Assembly (NCBI RefSeq): GCF_963674565.1
Contig: NZ_OY771430.1
Location: 1,240,001 to 1,304,000 of the forward strand
Reading direction: 5' to 3'
DNA: 64,000 bases
From: an uncultured Carboxylicivirga sp.
Lineage (GTDB): Bacteria; Bacteroidota; Bacteroidia; Bacteroidales; Marinilabiliaceae
Shown one piece after another: positions 8,615-17,562 of the stretch. The notes under the pieces were generated by a model, which worked only from the letters and a program-made list of their open reading frames with translations, had not been told where the DNA came from and searched no databases. The position numbers and the translations under genes were made by a program. Every line of letters starts with the position of its first letter. Positions within the stretch are counted from its first letter, which is position 1.

Positions 8615-9146
8615 TCTTAATAAATACAGACTGACATTCTTTTTTATTATTTCATTGTTGATATTGATTTCATCTTGTCAGAATGATAATAAAAAGAAAA
8701 AAGTGGTGATAACCAGGGATATGTTAATGGAACATAACCGTAAATTATTGGGGCTTGAGGCAGATGTTATTAAAAAATATCTTGAAGATAATAAGATCGA
8801 GATGCAGCAAACTCCCACTGGATTATGGTATCGAATTGTATCAGATTCAACAAGTTCTAATGCTGAAAAAAATCAAGTTGCCTATCTCGATTATAAGGTC
8901 TCACTTCTTGATGGTACAGAATGTTATTCGTCTGATAAAGATGGTATCTGGACAATAGTAGTGGGAAAGGGGGAAATTGAATCTGCAGTGCAGGAAGCAT
9001 TGTTACTGGTTGGAGAAGGCGACAGTATTCAATTTATTGCTCCTCCTCATTTAGCTCATGGACTGGCTGGTGATGGTGATAGAATACCCAGTCAGAGTAT
9101 TTTAAAATATGATGTAAAAGTTCTTCGCATCGAAAAATTAAAGTAA
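8595..9146 (+). CDS. FKBP-type peptidyl-prolyl isomerase lipoprotein (GldI-like)
   Basis: A short hydrophobic N-terminus ends in the lipobox LISSC (about residues 24-28), so the mature protein is lipid-anchored. The FKBP domain occupies about 85-180: NQVAYLDYKVSLLDGTECYSS, then AVQEALLLVGEGDSIQFIAPPHLAHG and a final YDVKVLRIEKL strand. It should help fold exported proteins. Translation could begin at 8595 or at the ATG at 8604. It overlaps nrnA, a pairing seen widely in Bacteroidota. The GldI resemblance is at family level only. Confidence 0.88.
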   Translation: MTKMVFNLNKYRLTFFFIISLLILISSCQNDNKKKKVVITRDMLMEHNRKLLGLEADVIKKYLEDNKIEMQQTPTGLWYRIVSDSTSSNAEKNQVAYLDYKVSLLDGTECYSSDKDGIWTIVVGKGEIESAVQEALLLVGEGDSIQFIAPPHLAHGLAGDGDRIPSQSILKYDVKVLRIEKLK

Positions 9147-9238
9147 GGTGATGCAGAACATAACTTATGGTTTGAAGATTACCTAAAATTAACTTTCTTT
9201 GTGCAATGGTTACCTTAGCCTTTAAATGAAAATAAAAG

Positions 9239-9856
9239 ATGAATAAAACATTAATAAACAAAGTAATTTATAATAGCTTTCTTTCTGTCGCTGTAATTGC
9301 ATTGACCATTTTAATTGGTTGCGATGATCCTTATAGTTATACAAGCCCACAGGAATATCTTGATAGTGAAATGAAATTACTGAATGAGTTTTATGCAAAT
9401 ATTATAGACACAGTTGATAATGTTGAAAGAACATGGTTGGAAAAATCTACAGCTGAAGCCATAGATACTGTTGATAACCGTGATGGTTCAGGTATGATGC
9501 TTTTTCATACAAAAATTGGAGAAGGTGACTCTGTTAAACTTTATAAGCGTGTTGGATATCGTTATACTCAATATCAGGTTTTAATATATACAGATACCAT
9601 TGCTGAGAAAGACTTTCCGGGAATGTTTTATTATACATCTAACGAATTTTCAAATTCACCTGTTTTATATACAACTTTTCCTAAAAGCGATTCATACAGT
9701 GCCAGTTCACTTGGGATTCCGCAAGGCGTTAACGAAGCTATATTAAATATGCGCTATGGAGGTGAATGCAGGGTAGTTTTACCATCAACAATAAATGCAA
9801 ACTCCAGTTATATTACTACCATATTTGATCTGAGAATAACATATCTGGAAAACTAA
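9239..9856 (+). CDS. FKBP-fold-like lipoprotein (DUF4827-like)
   Basis: The signal peptide ends in a lipobox at ILIGC (about 26-30). The mature part has a helical TSPQEYLDSEMKLLNEFYANI segment. Next comes a run laid out like an FKBP domain: GEGDSVKLYKRVGYRYTQYQV, then GIPQGVNEAILNMRYGGECRVVLPS, which matches the flap and active-site strand of FKBPs, then a final strand. I infer an FKBP fold, possibly without isomerase activity because the aromatic pocket residues are hard to place. It lies about 90 bp after the GldI-like gene and is followed by a strong terminator. Confidence 0.72.
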   Translation: MNKTLINKVIYNSFLSVAVIALTILIGCDDPYSYTSPQEYLDSEMKLLNEFYANIIDTVDNVERTWLEKSTAEAIDTVDNRDGSGMMLFHTKIGEGDSVKLYKRVGYRYTQYQVLIYTDTIAEKDFPGMFYYTSNEFSNSPVLYTTFPKSDSYSASSLGIPQGVNEAILNMRYGGECRVVLPSTINANSSYITTIFDLRITYLEN

Positions 9857-9865
9857 AGATATTTG

Positions 9866-9892
9866 AAGACTGCCAAGGCAGTCTTTTTTTTT
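9866..9892 (+). terminator. Rho-independent terminator
   Basis: AAGACTGCC and GGCAGTCTT form a 9-bp stem with a 2-nt loop (AA) followed by a run of T. It closes the nrnA / FKBP operon. Confidence 0.9.
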
Positions 9893-9975
9893 GTCATAAA
9901 AGCAACCTTGATGCAGATTTTTCATCTTGATTACAATAAAACAGATTTGTATTTAAGAAAGGTAAAATTTAGAAA

Positions 9976-10647
9976 ATGAAGTTCAGAAGTAGGTTTTTTA
10001 TTTTATTGACATCATTATTAGTGGTGTTATCTTCTTGTATGAAAGAGATGGATACAGTGCCGTACACATATCGACTGCTCTGTGTTACATCAATGTTTGG
10101 TGATTATTATATGTTTACTTCAGATTCAGGAGATAGGTTTATTGCGCAGACATTACCCAGTCAATATGAATTTGAAGAAGACAAAAGAGTTCTTATCGAG
10201 TTTTCTTCTTATGAAGAAAGTGATGAGGATGTGCTGGATTATGAGTATTTTGTTGTGCTATCATCTGTAACGGATATAACAACAAAGGATATTATCTATA
10301 TAAATGAAGAAAATAAGGATACTTTAGGTAATGATGGAGTTCAGATCAATAATTTATATGCAGTTGGCAATTATTTAAATGTTGATTTTACATTTTGGGC
10401 ATCTGGTAGTAAATCGCATTATTTTAATACCAGTTATGACTACGATCTACAAACCTCAAATGACACAATTGTATTAACTTTTCATCATAAAGACAATGAT
10501 GATATCTGGAGATATTCATATTCAGGATTTCTAAGTTTTGATCTTCGTAGTTTGAATGAAGATCAGCTGGAAAGGCCGTATGTTTTAACATTACTAGGCA
10601 CAAATACTCAAGGAAGTGAATTTAAAGCCAGTATTGATGTAGAATAG
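9976..10647 (+). CDS. NigD-like lipoprotein
   Basis: The 223-residue protein has a signal peptide with lipobox VLSSC (about 17-21). It then shows a beta-rich pattern: a first strand set around YMFTSDSGDRFIAQTLPSQY and DKRVLIEFSSYEE, and a second domain around NNLYAVGNYLNVDFTFWASG, TIVLTFHHKDNDD and GFLSFDLRSL. This is the two-part layout of NigD-like proteins, which are known from Bacteroidota but have no established function. It stands alone between two terminators. Confidence 0.75.
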   Translation: MKFRSRFFILLTSLLVVLSSCMKEMDTVPYTYRLLCVTSMFGDYYMFTSDSGDRFIAQTLPSQYEFEEDKRVLIEFSSYEESDEDVLDYEYFVVLSSVTDITTKDIIYINEENKDTLGNDGVQINNLYAVGNYLNVDFTFWASGSKSHYFNTSYDYDLQTSNDTIVLTFHHKDNDDIWRYSYSGFLSFDLRSLNEDQLERPYVLTLLGTNTQGSEFKASIDVE

Positions 10648-11047
10648 GAAATATAAATAAATTAGAAAAATAGAAAGGCATTGTAATTATTACTTTGCCT
10701 TTTTTGTTTGAATAAGTGAGAATGTTTATATTTTGTATAATTATATAATTTATTCGCAATTGAATATATTTAGTCTATCTGTCATTATTATTGATCTTTA
10801 GTGTTTTATTTTTTTAGGTTTAGCTAAGTATTATTGGATAGAAGGTATATTAATGAGTGGTTTTGATAATACATGCTGTTTTATGAGGTTTTTTGCTTAT
10901 TTAGAATCATTTTATGAAGATGTTAAAAATCATTTTGGTATTTTTCGCTGTTTGAAATCAAGCATTTTAATTTAAAGTTAACATTAGTGTCTGTTAGAGA
11001 GAGGACACGGTAAATTAATAACCTTTATAAGTATTAAAAGAACTATT
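10648..11047. other. Intergenic region upstream of the sugar operon
   Basis: This 400-bp spacer starts with a terminator hairpin and continues as very AT-rich DNA. A weak inverted pair GTGTC / GACAC (10987-10991 and 11004-11008) lies about 40 bp before the MFS start and could be a regulatory site. I see no open frame of note. Confidence 0.45.
10674..10705 (+). terminator. Terminator of the NigD-like gene
   Basis: AAAGGCA (10674-10680) pairs with TGCCTTT (starting 10696) across a loop of about 15 nt, and a T run follows. It lies just after the NigD-like stop. Confidence 0.7.
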
Positions 11048-12331
11048 ATGAATCAGCGTAAGAATTATGCTTTGCCAATAGTAATGATGATCTTACTTTT
11101 TGGTATGATCTCTTTTGTTACCAATTTGGCTGCACCAATGGGTGTTGTATTAAAGTCTCAATTTGGGGCAAGTAACCTAGAAGGAATCTTAGGAAATTTT
11201 GCAAATTTCCTTGCCTACCTATTTATGGGGATCCCTGCAGGTAAATTATTAGAGAAAATTGGCTACAAAAAAACAGCATTGTTAGGAATTGTTGTTGGAT
11301 TTGTGGGGGTTGGTATTCAGTTTATGTCAGGTATTACCGAGAGCTTTCTTGTATATCTGTTAGGTGCCTTTATTGCAGGTTTCTCAATGTGTATTTTAAA
11401 TGTTGTGGTTAATCCAATGCTTAACACTCTTGGTGGTGGAGGCAAAAAAGGAAATCAACTTTTACAGGTTGGAGCAACATTTAACTCATTGATGGGTACT
11501 TCAGTTCCTTTGTTGGTTGGTATGTTGGTTGGTGAAGTAACCAAAAATACAGCCATTAAAGATGTAAACCCGGTTATGTTTACTGCAATGGGAATTTTTG
11601 CTATGGTAGGTATAGTATTATACTTTGTAAGTATTCCTGAACCTCATATGAATACAGGTGAGGTGGTAAAAGAAAAGTCTCAATACAGTGCCTGGTCATT
11701 CCGTCATTTTGTATTGGGAGCAATTGGTATTGGTGTTTATGTTGGTGTTGAAGTTGGAGTGCCTGGAACCATGTTTTTCTTTTTATCAGATGCAAATGCC
11801 GGAGGATTGGATGCTGCAACAGCTGGAACTGTAGTAGCAACGTATTGGTTACTAATGTTAGTAGGGCGTTTTGTTGGTGCTTCCATTGGAGGTCATGTGT
11901 CCAGTAAAAGCATGTTAGTTGCAGCTTCTGCAGTAGGTATGATTTTGGCATTTATGGCTATTATTTCTCCAATTACATCAACGGTGTCAATTCCGGTATT
12001 TCAAAGTTCAGCAACCGGTTTGTCATTCGGTATGGCTAATGTACCTATCAGTGCGATGTACCTTGTTCTAATTGGTCTTTGTACTTCGGTAATGTGGGGT
12101 GGTATTTTCAACCTTGCTGTTGAAGGTTTAGGTAAATTTACAGCTTCTGCTTCAGGTATATTTATGACTATGGTAGTTGGTGGAGGAATTTTACCTCTTG
12201 TTCAAAATGGTATTGCTGATATTAGCAATTACATGGTATCATACTGGGTTCCATTTTTGGGATTAGCTTATTTATTATACTATTCTTTAATTGGTAGTAA
12301 AAACGTAAATACAGATATCCCTGTTGAGTAA
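11048..12331 (+). CDS. MFS sugar permease (FHS / fucose-glucose type)
   Basis: The 427-residue integral membrane protein has about twelve hydrophobic segments. The first ends in TNLAAPMGVVLKSQFG, and a loop motif GIPAGKLLEKIGYKKTALLG between helices 2 and 3 fits the MFS signature. The pattern is that of the FHS family (L-fucose, glucose/galactose:H+ symporters). It is followed after 33 bp by a ROK sugar kinase, so the pair should import and phosphorylate a hexose such as glucose or a related sugar. The exact sugar is not determined. Confidence 0.87.
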   Translation: MNQRKNYALPIVMMILLFGMISFVTNLAAPMGVVLKSQFGASNLEGILGNFANFLAYLFMGIPAGKLLEKIGYKKTALLGIVVGFVGVGIQFMSGITESFLVYLLGAFIAGFSMCILNVVVNPMLNTLGGGGKKGNQLLQVGATFNSLMGTSVPLLVGMLVGEVTKNTAIKDVNPVMFTAMGIFAMVGIVLYFVSIPEPHMNTGEVVKEKSQYSAWSFRHFVLGAIGIGVYVGVEVGVPGTMFFFLSDANAGGLDAATAGTVVATYWLLMLVGRFVGASIGGHVSSKSMLVAASAVGMILAFMAIISPITSTVSIPVFQSSATGLSFGMANVPISAMYLVLIGLCTSVMWGGIFNLAVEGLGKFTASASGIFMTMVVGGGILPLVQNGIADISNYMVSYWVPFLGLAYLLYYSLIGSKNVNTDIPVE

Positions 12332-12364
12332 TCAAATTAAATCAAGCATAAAAACTAAAATACA

Positions 12365-13339
12365 ATGAAACAAGTATCAGTAGGTGTAGATATAGGTGGA
12401 ACTAATACAGCCATTGGCGTTGTTGATGAAAGTGGACACGTATTAGCAAAAGATAATATCAAAACACCTGATCATGGAGATATTGACCAATATATTCAGG
12501 ATTTATCAGCTGCTATTCGTAAGTTAATTACCAATGCCAAAATGCTTAACGAAAACCTGACCGTTTTAGGTATTGGTATTGGTGCTCCTAATGGTAATTA
12601 CTATAATGGAACTATCGAATATGCTCCAAATCTTTCATTCGAGGGTATTGTTCCTTTGGTTGAATTATTAAAAAAGCATTTTGAAGATTTGAAAGCCGTT
12701 GCATTAACAAATGATGCCAATGCTGCTGCAATCGGAGAGATGATCTATGGTGGAGCCAAAGACATGAAAAACTTTGTGATGTATACCTTAGGTACCGGAG
12801 TTGGGTCTGGTTTAGTAGTAAACGGAGATTTGGTTTATGGTGCCGATGGCTTTGCCGGAGAATGCGGACATACAACATTAGTGCCTGGTGGTAGATTATG
12901 TGGTTGTGGAGCTTTAGGGCATCTTGAAGCCTATTGTTCTGCTCCTGGTATGAAACGTACTGCATTTGAGTTGTTGGTTAAATACAATGCAAATAATAGT
13001 TTATTGGCAGATAAATCATATAAAGAGTTGAATTCAAAAATGATTTACGATGCCGCAGTGCAAGGAGATAAAGTTGCGAATGAAGTTTTTGAACTGACCG
13101 GTCACTATTTAGGTCAAGGTATTGCAGATACAGTTCATCATCTGAGTCCTGAAGCTGTTTTCTTGTTTGGAGGCCCTACTGCTGCTGGTGATTTGATCTT
13201 TAAACCAACTATTAAAAGTATGGAAGATCATTTATTACCAATATTTAAAAATAAAATCAAAGTTTTACCATCTAAATTAGATGCCGGAGATGCCGCAATT
13301 GTTGGAGCTAGTGCGTTGGTTTGGAAGGAGTTAGAGTAG
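12365..13339 (+). CDS. ROK-family sugar kinase (probable glucokinase)
   Basis: ROK kinases phosphorylate hexoses with ATP. The 324-residue protein has the phosphate-binding DIGGTNTAIG (about 9-18), LTNDANAAAIGE (about 118-129) with the sugar-binding/catalytic Asp, GTGVGSGLVVNG, and the ROK zinc motif region ECGHTTLVPGGRLCGCGALG (about 164-183). The last zinc ligand, usually Cys in GCLE, is His here (GHLE). No HTH is present, so it is a kinase rather than a repressor. It forms an operon with the MFS permease upstream and is closed by a strong terminator. Confidence 0.88.
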   Translation: MKQVSVGVDIGGTNTAIGVVDESGHVLAKDNIKTPDHGDIDQYIQDLSAAIRKLITNAKMLNENLTVLGIGIGAPNGNYYNGTIEYAPNLSFEGIVPLVELLKKHFEDLKAVALTNDANAAAIGEMIYGGAKDMKNFVMYTLGTGVGSGLVVNGDLVYGADGFAGECGHTTLVPGGRLCGCGALGHLEAYCSAPGMKRTAFELLVKYNANNSLLADKSYKELNSKMIYDAAVQGDKVANEVFELTGHYLGQGIADTVHHLSPEAVFLFGGPTAAGDLIFKPTIKSMEDHLLPIFKNKIKVLPSKLDAGDAAIVGASALVWKELE

Positions 13340-13361
13340 ATTTATTTTTTGTTATTATATT

Positions 13362-13392
13362 AACTCCGCTAATTTTAGCGGAGTTTTTTTTG
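13362..13392 (+). terminator. Terminator of the permease-ROK operon
   Basis: AACTCCGCT and AGCGGAGTT form a 9-bp stem with a 6-nt loop, followed by seven or more T. Confidence 0.92.
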
Positions 13393-13462
13393 TGCTTGTT
13401 AATCAGGCTAATAAAAATTAACTAATTTTGACACTTGAAAATGCACTTATATAACATAATTA

Positions 13463-14029
13463 ATGAGTAAGAAAGCTGATATCTATCAGGGAGCGATGGA
13501 GCTCTTTGTCGCCAAAGGATTTACTGCTTCGGTTAACGAATTGATTGAGCGAATAGGAATAGCAAAAGGTACATTGTACCATCATATTTCAGGGAAGGAT
13601 CAATTAATTGTGGACATCTATAAACAATTAATGTTCGAAATTGAAGAAAAATGTGTTGATTCATCATCCAGCGAAGATCCTAAACAAGATTCCAAACGTG
13701 TTTTTAGTAAGATTGTTAAATGGTTTATTAGCAATCCAACAAAGTTCTACTATATAAATATTTTTGAGACCAGTCCATATATAAAAGTGCATTTCGGTAG
13801 AGTAGAGGATACATTGGAAGGTCCAAGAAAAAATATCATGCAAAAGGTGAATATGGGTGTTCTAAAAGGTTATAAAACTGATATGATAGCCTATTTCGAT
13901 TTTGCCTTTACCAGGGCCATGGCCAATTATTTTCTTTCGCTCTCTAAACCACTTAAAAGTTTCAAGGATGAATTTGATGAAGCTTTTGACTTATATTGGG
14001 ATGGGGTAGCACGAAAACAAATCAGTTAG
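13463..14029 (+). CDS. TetR/AcrR-family transcriptional regulator
   Basis: The N-terminal 60 residues form the TetR helix-turn-helix (IYQGAMELFVAKGFTASVNELIERIGIAKGTLYHHISGKDQLI). The C-terminal part is a helical ligand domain with aromatic segments (FYYINIFETSPYIKVHF). The 188-residue length is normal. A palindrome typical of TetR operators lies 121-136 bp downstream of its stop, in front of the Oar-like receptor. I infer that this regulator represses that receptor and perhaps itself. The ligand is unknown. Confidence 0.9.
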   Translation: MSKKADIYQGAMELFVAKGFTASVNELIERIGIAKGTLYHHISGKDQLIVDIYKQLMFEIEEKCVDSSSSEDPKQDSKRVFSKIVKWFISNPTKFYYINIFETSPYIKVHFGRVEDTLEGPRKNIMQKVNMGVLKGYKTDMIAYFDFAFTRAMANYFLSLSKPLKSFKDEFDEAFDLYWDGVARKQIS

Positions 14030-14149
14030 ATTTTCTTAATGATTGTAAGTCAGAAAGATCATTGTTGATAAATTTGGCTTAATTGTTAATTTCTTTTAAA
14101 ACTCAAATTGGCATTTTAAATTAAATTAACACAATTTTAATATTTAGAA

Positions 14150-14165
14150 AACCGACCATTCGGTT
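14150..14165. promoter_or_regulatory. Probable TetR-family operator
   Basis: AACCGACCATTCGGTT is a perfect 6-bp inverted repeat around a 4-bp centre (AACCGA / TCGGTT). It resembles known TetR/AcrR operators of the ACCGACC..GGT type. It lies between the TetR gene and the Oar-like receptor, 128 bp before that start, where a repressor would block transcription. Confidence 0.75.
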
Positions 14166-14292
14166 CAAGACTTAAACTTTGCAACGTAAATAGACTAAAT
14201 CCAATATTGTTCCAATTTGTTGGTGTAACTAATTGGGATTTTTGAAAAAGTATTTCAATTACACACGTTCTAATAAAAAAAATTAATCTATC

Positions 14293-17200
14293 ATGAAAAA
14301 AGTATTTAGGTTATTTGCATGTATGATTATGCTTTTTGCATTATTCATTTTGCAAACAAATGCACAGGTAACTACATCCAGTATGGGGGGGCGTGTTACT
14401 GATGCAGAAGGAGCCGTAATAGGTGCAACGGTAATCGCTACTCACACACCTTCAGGAACAACTTATGGTACAGTAACCAACACCGAAGGACGATTTAACT
14501 TAAACGGTATGCGCGTTGGTGGTCCTTATACTGTAAAAGTTTCGTTCATTGGGTATGGCGACTTCATACAAAACAACATTACATTAAGCTTAGGTGAAAA
14601 CTATGTAATGAATGTTGTTCTTTCCGATGAATCAAAATCATTAGATGAAATTCTTGTAACAGCTACTCGAACAAAATTCACTAACGAGAAAACCGGAGCA
14701 GTAACTAATGTAACAAATGATCAGATAGTTAATTTACCAACAGTAAGCCGTAGCATTGGCGATATTACACGTCTTTCTCCATATGGAGGTAACGGTATGA
14801 GCTTTGCTGGTTCAGATGGTCGTACTGCTAACTTTACTGTGGATGGTGCTAATTTCAACAATAACTTCGGTTTGAGTGATGCTCTTCCTGGTGGAGGTAA
14901 TCCTATCTCAATTGAAGCAATTGAAGAATTGCAGGTTGTAATTGCTCCTTATGATGTGCGCCAAACCAACTTTATCGGTGGTGGTGTTAACGCCATTACT
15001 AAATCTGGTACAAATACATTTGAAGGAAGTGCATATGTTTTTCATAGAAATGAAAATTTACGAGGTGATGCTGTTAAAGGTGTGCAAATTGCAGGAGCAC
15101 GTGAAAAGGACCGTAATACTACCTATGGTTTGACTTTTGGTGGTCCTATCATCAAAGATAAATTGTTTATTTTCATTAATGCTGAAAGATCTAAAACGCC
15201 AACAATTGCTAACCGTTGGAGAGCTTCAACAGATGGCGTTGCAGATGCCGACAATTATATTTCAAGAACAACAGAAAGCGATCTTCAAATGGTATCTGAT
15301 TTTGTAAAATCTAAATATGGATACGATACCGGATCTTACACTGATTTTCCTGCAGATGAAAGCAACACTAAATTGTTAGGTCGTATTGATTGGAACATCA
15401 CAAACAAACATCGTTTAGCATTACGTTATAACTACACAAAGAATACTTCATGGAGATCTCCAAATGCAAGTTCAATGGATGGAGGTACTCGTATGTCTGA
15501 AGCCCGTATGTCACAAGCTTCTATGTCATATGCAAACTCGATGTATTCAATGGACAATCTAGTTCATTCTTTCTCTTTCGATTTAAATAGTCGTATTTCA
15601 GACAATCTTTCAAACCAATTTTTGGCAACATACTCAAAACTTGACGATGTTCGTGGAACTGATTCAGAACCATTTCCTTTTATCGATATTTTGAAAGATG
15701 GTCAGGCTTACCTTTCTTTAGGTTACGAGTTATTTACCTGGAATAATGGAGTTCACAATGATGTTGTGAATATTAAAGATGAAATGACCTATTATTTAGG
15801 TAATCATAAAATTTTCGGAGGTATTGCTTACGAGTATAAAATGGCGGATAACGCTTACATGCGTAATGGTACTGGTTATTATCGCTATTCAAGTCTTGAT
15901 GATTTCATGAATGAAGCAACTCCTGAAATTGTAAACTTAACTTATGGTTATGATGGAGAAAGTAATCCTGCAGCTCGTGTAAGAAGTAGCAAATTTGGAG
16001 TTTATGCTCAGGATGATTGGAGTGTTAGTGAAAAATTCAAACTTTCGTATGGTATTCGTTTAGATGCACTTATTTTTAATAACGCTGATTTGTTAACAAA
16101 TCAAGCTATTAAAGATATTGATTATTCAGGTCGCAATGTTGATACAGGAAAATGGCCTGATGCAGATATTATATTTTCACCTCGTGTAGGTTTTGTTTGG
16201 GATGCATTCGGAGATAAGAGCTTGAAAGTACGAGGTGGTACAGGTCTATTCTCAGGTAATTTACCACTTGTGTTCTTTACTAATATGCCAACCAACGGTG
16301 GTATGGTGCAATATCAGGCACAAATTAATGCAGCGAATGCAGCAAGCAGAGGATTCTCGATGGATGAATTTGCTGGTGGTTTGCTTACCAAGGACGCACT
16401 TTACGAAAAATTAATAGGTTTAGGTTACCCTTCAACCATTTCTTCTGAAGATGGAACTGTTCCTTCTTCAATTGCTGGTGTATCGTCTAATTTTAAAATG
16501 CCTCAGGTATGGAAAACATCAGTTGCTGTAGACTATGCATTCCCTACATCATTCCCATTCTCAGCTACAGTAGAAGGAATTTACAATAAAACCATTAACG
16601 GCGTTACTATTTCTGACTGGAGTATTCCAAGTGTTGGTGGTTTTGCTCGTTTTAATGGTGTTGATAATCGTCCTATTTATCCAGCTGGATACCGTACAAA
16701 CACTAAGGCATTTGTTTTAGAAAATACAAGTAGAGGTTATGGTTGGTCTGCTAACGTTACTTTGAATGCTAAACCTGCTGAATGGATTAGTGTAATGGCA
16801 GCATATACTCGCACCGTAGCTAAGGATGTAACTGGAATGCCAGGATCTAACCCTGAATCAGCATTTACTTATGTTCCTACTGTTGAAGGTCCTAACAATA
16901 TTAAGTTACATAATTCACAATATACAACGCCAGATCGTTTGGTAGGATCGATTACAGCTCACGATAAGAGTGGTAACCACTATAGCATTATCTATGAAGG
17001 ATGGAGAGGTGGAGCTAACTACTCTTACATGATGGTTAATGATATTAATAGTGATGGTTATAATTACGATGCAATTTATATTCCAACAGACAGTGAGGTA
17101 GCAAACGGCGACTTCCGTTTTGTTTCTGCTGATGATCAAACTCGTTTTATGGATTATGTGCATGCAACTGATTACTTGAAAGATAATCAAGGTAAGTATG

Positions 17201-17544
17201 CAGAAGCTTATAGCCTTTATTCACCATGGGTACACCGTGTAGATTTTGGTTATAAACATGATTTTGTTGTTAAAGCACGTAATACAAAACACAAACTACA
17301 ACTTAGCTTAGATATCAAAAACGTAATGAATCTGTTCAACTCTAGTTGGGGTGTAGCTAAATATCTGAATCCTGAAATTGGTTCAGAAGCTCGTATCTTA
17401 AAATATGAAGGAGTTGATGCTGATGGTGTTGCTACATTCTCTACACCTTCTTCAATTAATGGTAATACTCAAACATTTACACCAAGCTATTCATTGGGTC
17501 AATGTTGGTATGGTTCTATTGGTATCAAATATATTTTCAACTAA
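14293..17544 (+). CDS. Oar-like TonB-dependent outer-membrane receptor
   Basis: The 1083-residue protein begins with a signal peptide (cleavage likely after TNAQ, about residue 25). A carboxypeptidase-regulatory-like domain follows (about 28-112, GRVTDAEGAVIGATVIATH), then a plug domain with SLDEILVTATR and an aromatic-rich outer-membrane beta-barrel ending in GSIGIKYIFN. The plug region NFTVDGANFNNNFGLSDALPGG and the absence of a SusD partner match Oar-type OmpA/TonB receptors. It should import or export a large substrate through the outer membrane. It is probably under TetR control and is co-transcribed with the lipoprotein gene 18 bp downstream. Confidence 0.88.
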   Translation: MKKVFRLFACMIMLFALFILQTNAQVTTSSMGGRVTDAEGAVIGATVIATHTPSGTTYGTVTNTEGRFNLNGMRVGGPYTVKVSFIGYGDFIQNNITLSLGENYVMNVVLSDESKSLDEILVTATRTKFTNEKTGAVTNVTNDQIVNLPTVSRSIGDITRLSPYGGNGMSFAGSDGRTANFTVDGANFNNNFGLSDALPGGGNPISIEAIEELQVVIAPYDVRQTNFIGGGVNAITKSGTNTFEGSAYVFHRNENLRGDAVKGVQIAGAREKDRNTTYGLTFGGPIIKDKLFIFINAERSKTPTIANRWRASTDGVADADNYISRTTESDLQMVSDFVKSKYGYDTGSYTDFPADESNTKLLGRIDWNITNKHRLALRYNYTKNTSWRSPNASSMDGGTRMSEARMSQASMSYANSMYSMDNLVHSFSFDLNSRISDNLSNQFLATYSKLDDVRGTDSEPFPFIDILKDGQAYLSLGYELFTWNNGVHNDVVNIKDEMTYYLGNHKIFGGIAYEYKMADNAYMRNGTGYYRYSSLDDFMNEATPEIVNLTYGYDGESNPAARVRSSKFGVYAQDDWSVSEKFKLSYGIRLDALIFNNADLLTNQAIKDIDYSGRNVDTGKWPDADIIFSPRVGFVWDAFGDKSLKVRGGTGLFSGNLPLVFFTNMPTNGGMVQYQAQINAANAASRGFSMDEFAGGLLTKDALYEKLIGLGYPSTISSEDGTVPSSIAGVSSNFKMPQVWKTSVAVDYAFPTSFPFSATVEGIYNKTINGVTISDWSIPSVGGFARFNGVDNRPIYPAGYRTNTKAFVLENTSRGYGWSANVTLNAKPAEWISVMAAYTRTVAKDVTGMPGSNPESAFTYVPTVEGPNNIKLHNSQYTTPDRLVGSITAHDKSGNHYSIIYEGWRGGANYSYMMVNDINSDGYNYDAIYIPTDSEVANGDFRFVSADDQTRFMDYVHATDYLKDNQGKYAEAYSLYSPWVHRVDFGYKHDFVVKARNTKHKLQLSLDIKNVMNLFNSSWGVAKYLNPEIGSEARILKYEGVDADGVATFSTPSSINGNTQTFTPSYSLGQCWYGSIGIKYIFN

Positions 17545-17562
17545 TTTAAAAGTATAGATAAC

